NCBI GenBank assembly: GCA_009927195.1
Contig: RFNL01000212.1
Location: 1 to 7,197 of the forward strand
DNA length: 7,197 nt
Direction of reading: 5' to 3'
From: Betaproteobacteria bacterium
GTDB lineage: Bacteria; Pseudomonadota; Gammaproteobacteria; Burkholderiales; Burkholderiaceae_C
The notes beneath the pieces were generated by a model, which saw nothing but the letters and a program-made list of their open reading frames with translations, had not been told where the DNA came from and made no database searches. Below, piece by piece: positions 5,400 to 7,197 of this stretch. Each line of letters opens with the position of its first letter. Positions within the stretch are counted from its first letter, which is position 1. The translations under genes were made by a program, and so were the position numbers.

Positions 5400-7193
5400 A
5401 TGACCGATGTTTCCCTGGGTTCACCCGATCAATTGCGCGACAGCGCCAGGCGCGCGCGCAAGCAGGCCAAGGGCCGCGTGCCCGATGCGCGGGCCTTGGC
5501 CCAAGTGCAGGCCTTGTTGGGTGCACGGCCCCGTGACGGCCACCGGCGCGACTTGCTGATCGAACACCTGCATGCTTTGCAAGACACCCATGGTGCTTTG
5601 CACAAGGCGCACTTGGTGGCCTTGGCGCATGAAATGCAAATGGGCATGGCCCAGGTGTATGAGGTGGCGAGTTTCTACCACCACTTCCACATTTTGGAGG
5701 ACGGTCAAGCACCGCCCTTACTCACCGTGCGGGTGTGTGAAGGCCTCTCGTGCAGCCTGGCGGGTGCCCCATCCTTGCTGGCGCAGTTGCAGGCCAATGC
5801 GGCCGCTGGTGTTCGCGTGGTGCCTGCGCCTTGTGTGGGGCGCTGCGAAAGCGCACCCGTGGCGGTGGTGCACCAGCGGGCCGTCACCCAGGCCACGGTG
5901 GACAAAGTGAACGACTGTTTGGCTGAGGGCCGTTCGGCCCAAGCTTCTTCATCTGCCGATGCGGTCATGCCAGCGGCTTGGCCGGTGGCACCCAGCGCTT
6001 GGCGCGAACCGCTCCATCCCCAGTGGGTGGATTTTGCGGCTTACCGTTTGGCAGGCGGCTACCAGTGTTTGGTGGATGTGGTGAGCGATCGCCTGCCAGC
6101 GTCCGCGGTGTTGCAAACCGTGGAGGACTCGGGCCTGCGCGGTTTGGGCGGCGCCGGTTTTCCCATGGGCCGCAAATGGCGCATCGTGCGCGATCGGCCT
6201 GGGCCGCGCCTGATGGCGGTGAACATCGACGAGGGCGAGCCTGGTACCTTCAAAGACCGCAATTACCTCGAACGTGATCCGCACCGGTTTTTGGAAGGCA
6301 TGCTGATCGCCGCCCATGTGGTGGGTTGTGAGCGCATTTACATTTATTTGCGAGACGAGTACCACGGTTGTCGCGCCACATTGGCCCAGGCCCTGGCCCA
6401 ATTGCAAGCGCAAGCGCCGTGTCCCTTACCCCGCATCGAATTGCGGCGGGGCGCGGGGGCCTACATCTGCGGCGAAGAATCCGCCATGCTCGAGAGCATC
6501 GAAGGCCGGCGCGGCGAACCCCGCTTGCGCCCGCCCTACATTGCCGAGAAAGGCCTGTGGGGCTTGCCCACCTTGGCGCACAACTTTGAAACCCTGTATT
6601 GGGTGCGCGACATCGTCGAAAAAGGGGCAGGGCACTTCCAGCAACAGGGGCGGCGCGGCCGCCAGGGTTGGCGCTCTTTCAGCGTGAGCGGTCGGGTGCG
6701 CCAGCCCGGTGTCAAGCTCGCCCCGGCGGGCATCACCTTGCGCGAGTTGATCGACGAGCACTGCGGTGGCATGGCCCCAGGCCACGATTTGTATGCTTAT
6801 TTGCCCGGCGGTGCTTCGGGCGGCATCTTGCCAGCCCGTTTGGCCGATGAGCCGTTGGACTTTGATACCTTGCAAGCCCATGGTTGCTTCATTGGTTCGG
6901 CAGCGATTGTGGTGTTGGGGCATCAAGACCGGGCCCGCGATGCCGCCTTGAATGTGATGCGGTTTTTCGCCGATGAAAGCTGTGGCCAATGCACACCGTG
7001 TCGGGTGGGCACGGCCAAAGCCGCCGCCTTGATGCAAGCGACCCACTGGGACACCACCACGTTGCAAGACCTGGCCCAGGTGATGGGCGACGCCTCCATT
7101 TGTGGCCTGGGTCAAGCCGCGGCCAACCCCATTCAATGTGTGGTGCGCTACTTTCCCCATGAACTGCAGGCCCCTGACCCCACCCACCCATGA
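5400..7193 (+). CDS. fdh1B: NAD-dependent formate dehydrogenase beta (diaphorase) subunit, NuoE-NuoF fusion
   Basis: Cytoplasmic flavoprotein/Fe-S subunit that takes electrons from the Mo/W catalytic subunit of formate dehydrogenase and reduces NAD+. The 597 residues contain a NuoE-like part (about 45-175) with helices RRDLLIEHLHALQDTHG and a thioredoxin-like [2Fe-2S] site (C113, C118, C145, C149). After a variable linker (175-205) comes a NuoF-like part. It has the FMN/NADH motifs GLRGLGGAGFPMGRKW (245-260), NIDEGEPGTFKDR (275-287) and GAGAYICGEES (351-361), then the [4Fe-4S] ligands C528, C531, C534 and C568. The order and length match the beta subunit of Methylobacterium extorquens FDH1 as I remember it. 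NuoF/HoxF are the alternatives, but the segments LPGGASGGILPA and ICGLGQAAANP fit the formate dehydrogenase type better. The start gives the same N-terminal length as that homologue but lacks a good ribosome site. The stop overlaps the next ATG. Confidence 0.92.
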   Translation: MTDVSLGSPDQLRDSARRARKQAKGRVPDARALAQVQALLGARPRDGHRRDLLIEHLHALQDTHGALHKAHLVALAHEMQMGMAQVYEVASFYHHFHILEDGQAPPLLTVRVCEGLSCSLAGAPSLLAQLQANAAAGVRVVPAPCVGRCESAPVAVVHQRAVTQATVDKVNDCLAEGRSAQASSSADAVMPAAWPVAPSAWREPLHPQWVDFAAYRLAGGYQCLVDVVSDRLPASAVLQTVEDSGLRGLGGAGFPMGRKWRIVRDRPGPRLMAVNIDEGEPGTFKDRNYLERDPHRFLEGMLIAAHVVGCERIYIYLRDEYHGCRATLAQALAQLQAQAPCPLPRIELRRGAGAYICGEESAMLESIEGRRGEPRLRPPYIAEKGLWGLPTLAHNFETLYWVRDIVEKGAGHFQQQGRRGRQGWRSFSVSGRVRQPGVKLAPAGITLRELIDEHCGGMAPGHDLYAYLPGGASGGILPARLADEPLDFDTLQAHGCFIGSAAIVVLGHQDRARDAALNVMRFFADESCGQCTPCRVGTAKAAALMQATHWDTTTLQDLAQVMGDASICGLGQAAANPIQCVVRYFPHELQAPDPTHP

Positions 7194-7197
7194 AGCA
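7190..7197 (+). CDS. Start of the next gene, probably formate dehydrogenase catalytic subunit (cut by window edge)
   Basis: ATG at 7190-7192 overlaps the TGA of the beta-subunit gene (ATGA, 7190-7193) and is followed by AAG CA to the window end. The four-base overlap is the usual sign of translational coupling of subunits. In the FDH1-type operon the large Mo/W-bis-pterin catalytic subunit normally follows the beta subunit, so this is the expected product. Only two full codons are visible, so the identity rests on context alone. Confidence 0.45.

Noticed and set aside
4090..5403. A 437-codon plus-strand open frame, and a 356-codon one at 3813-4883, opposite the nitrile hydratase genes
   Set aside because: Both are antisense to recognisable nitrile hydratase and YbaK domains, and their translations are Gly/His/Gln- or Arg/Pro-rich without motifs.
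5308..5712. N-terminal extension of the YbaK-NthA open frame back to 5712
   Set aside because: It is antisense to the formate dehydrogenase gene, rich in Pro, Arg, Cys and His, and the ribosome site and YbaK family N-terminus both place the start at 5307.

Overview
The window looks like chromosomal DNA of a GC-rich betaproteobacterium, most likely a Comamonadaceae member (Rhodoferax/Limnohabitans-like). The reasons are the divergent metG–apbC pair, heavy TTG leucine usage, and proteins that resemble versions I know from that group. This is recognition from memory; no search was run. Gene density is high, with six complete or nearly complete genes, two edge fragments and no intergenic gap above about 210 bases. 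I saw no tRNA, rRNA, IS element, CRISPR array or long repeat.

Left part (1-3615), housekeeping and transport. The 5' end of metG (methionyl-tRNA synthetase) leaves the window on the minus strand. It is divergent from apbC/mrp, a P-loop Fe-S cluster carrier. apbC runs head-on into a six-helix membrane protein of unknown function on the minus strand. That gene is divergent from a ChaA-type cation/proton antiporter on the plus strand. The antiporter's natural start and ribosome binding site lie in a different frame from its body, so one base appears to be missing near 2600-2605.

Middle part (3645-5307), minus strand: a two-gene nitrile hydratase operon. The upstream gene is the most unusual object in the window. 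It is a single open frame in which a complete YbaK/EbsC-type aminoacyl-tRNA deacylase domain is joined in frame, through a linker of about five residues, to a complete nitrile hydratase alpha subunit with its metal-binding cysteine cluster. The beta subunit follows after 4 bases. No nitrile hydratase activator or metallochaperone gene is visible in the window.

Right part (5400-7197), plus strand: the diaphorase (beta) subunit of an NAD-dependent formate dehydrogenase. It has the NuoE+NuoF fused architecture of Methylobacterium FDH1 beta. Its stop codon overlaps the ATG of a next gene, probably the catalytic alpha subunit, which is cut by the window edge. The formate dehydrogenase and nitrile hydratase operons are divergent across a 92-base region that carries an imperfect inverted repeat, a candidate shared operator.
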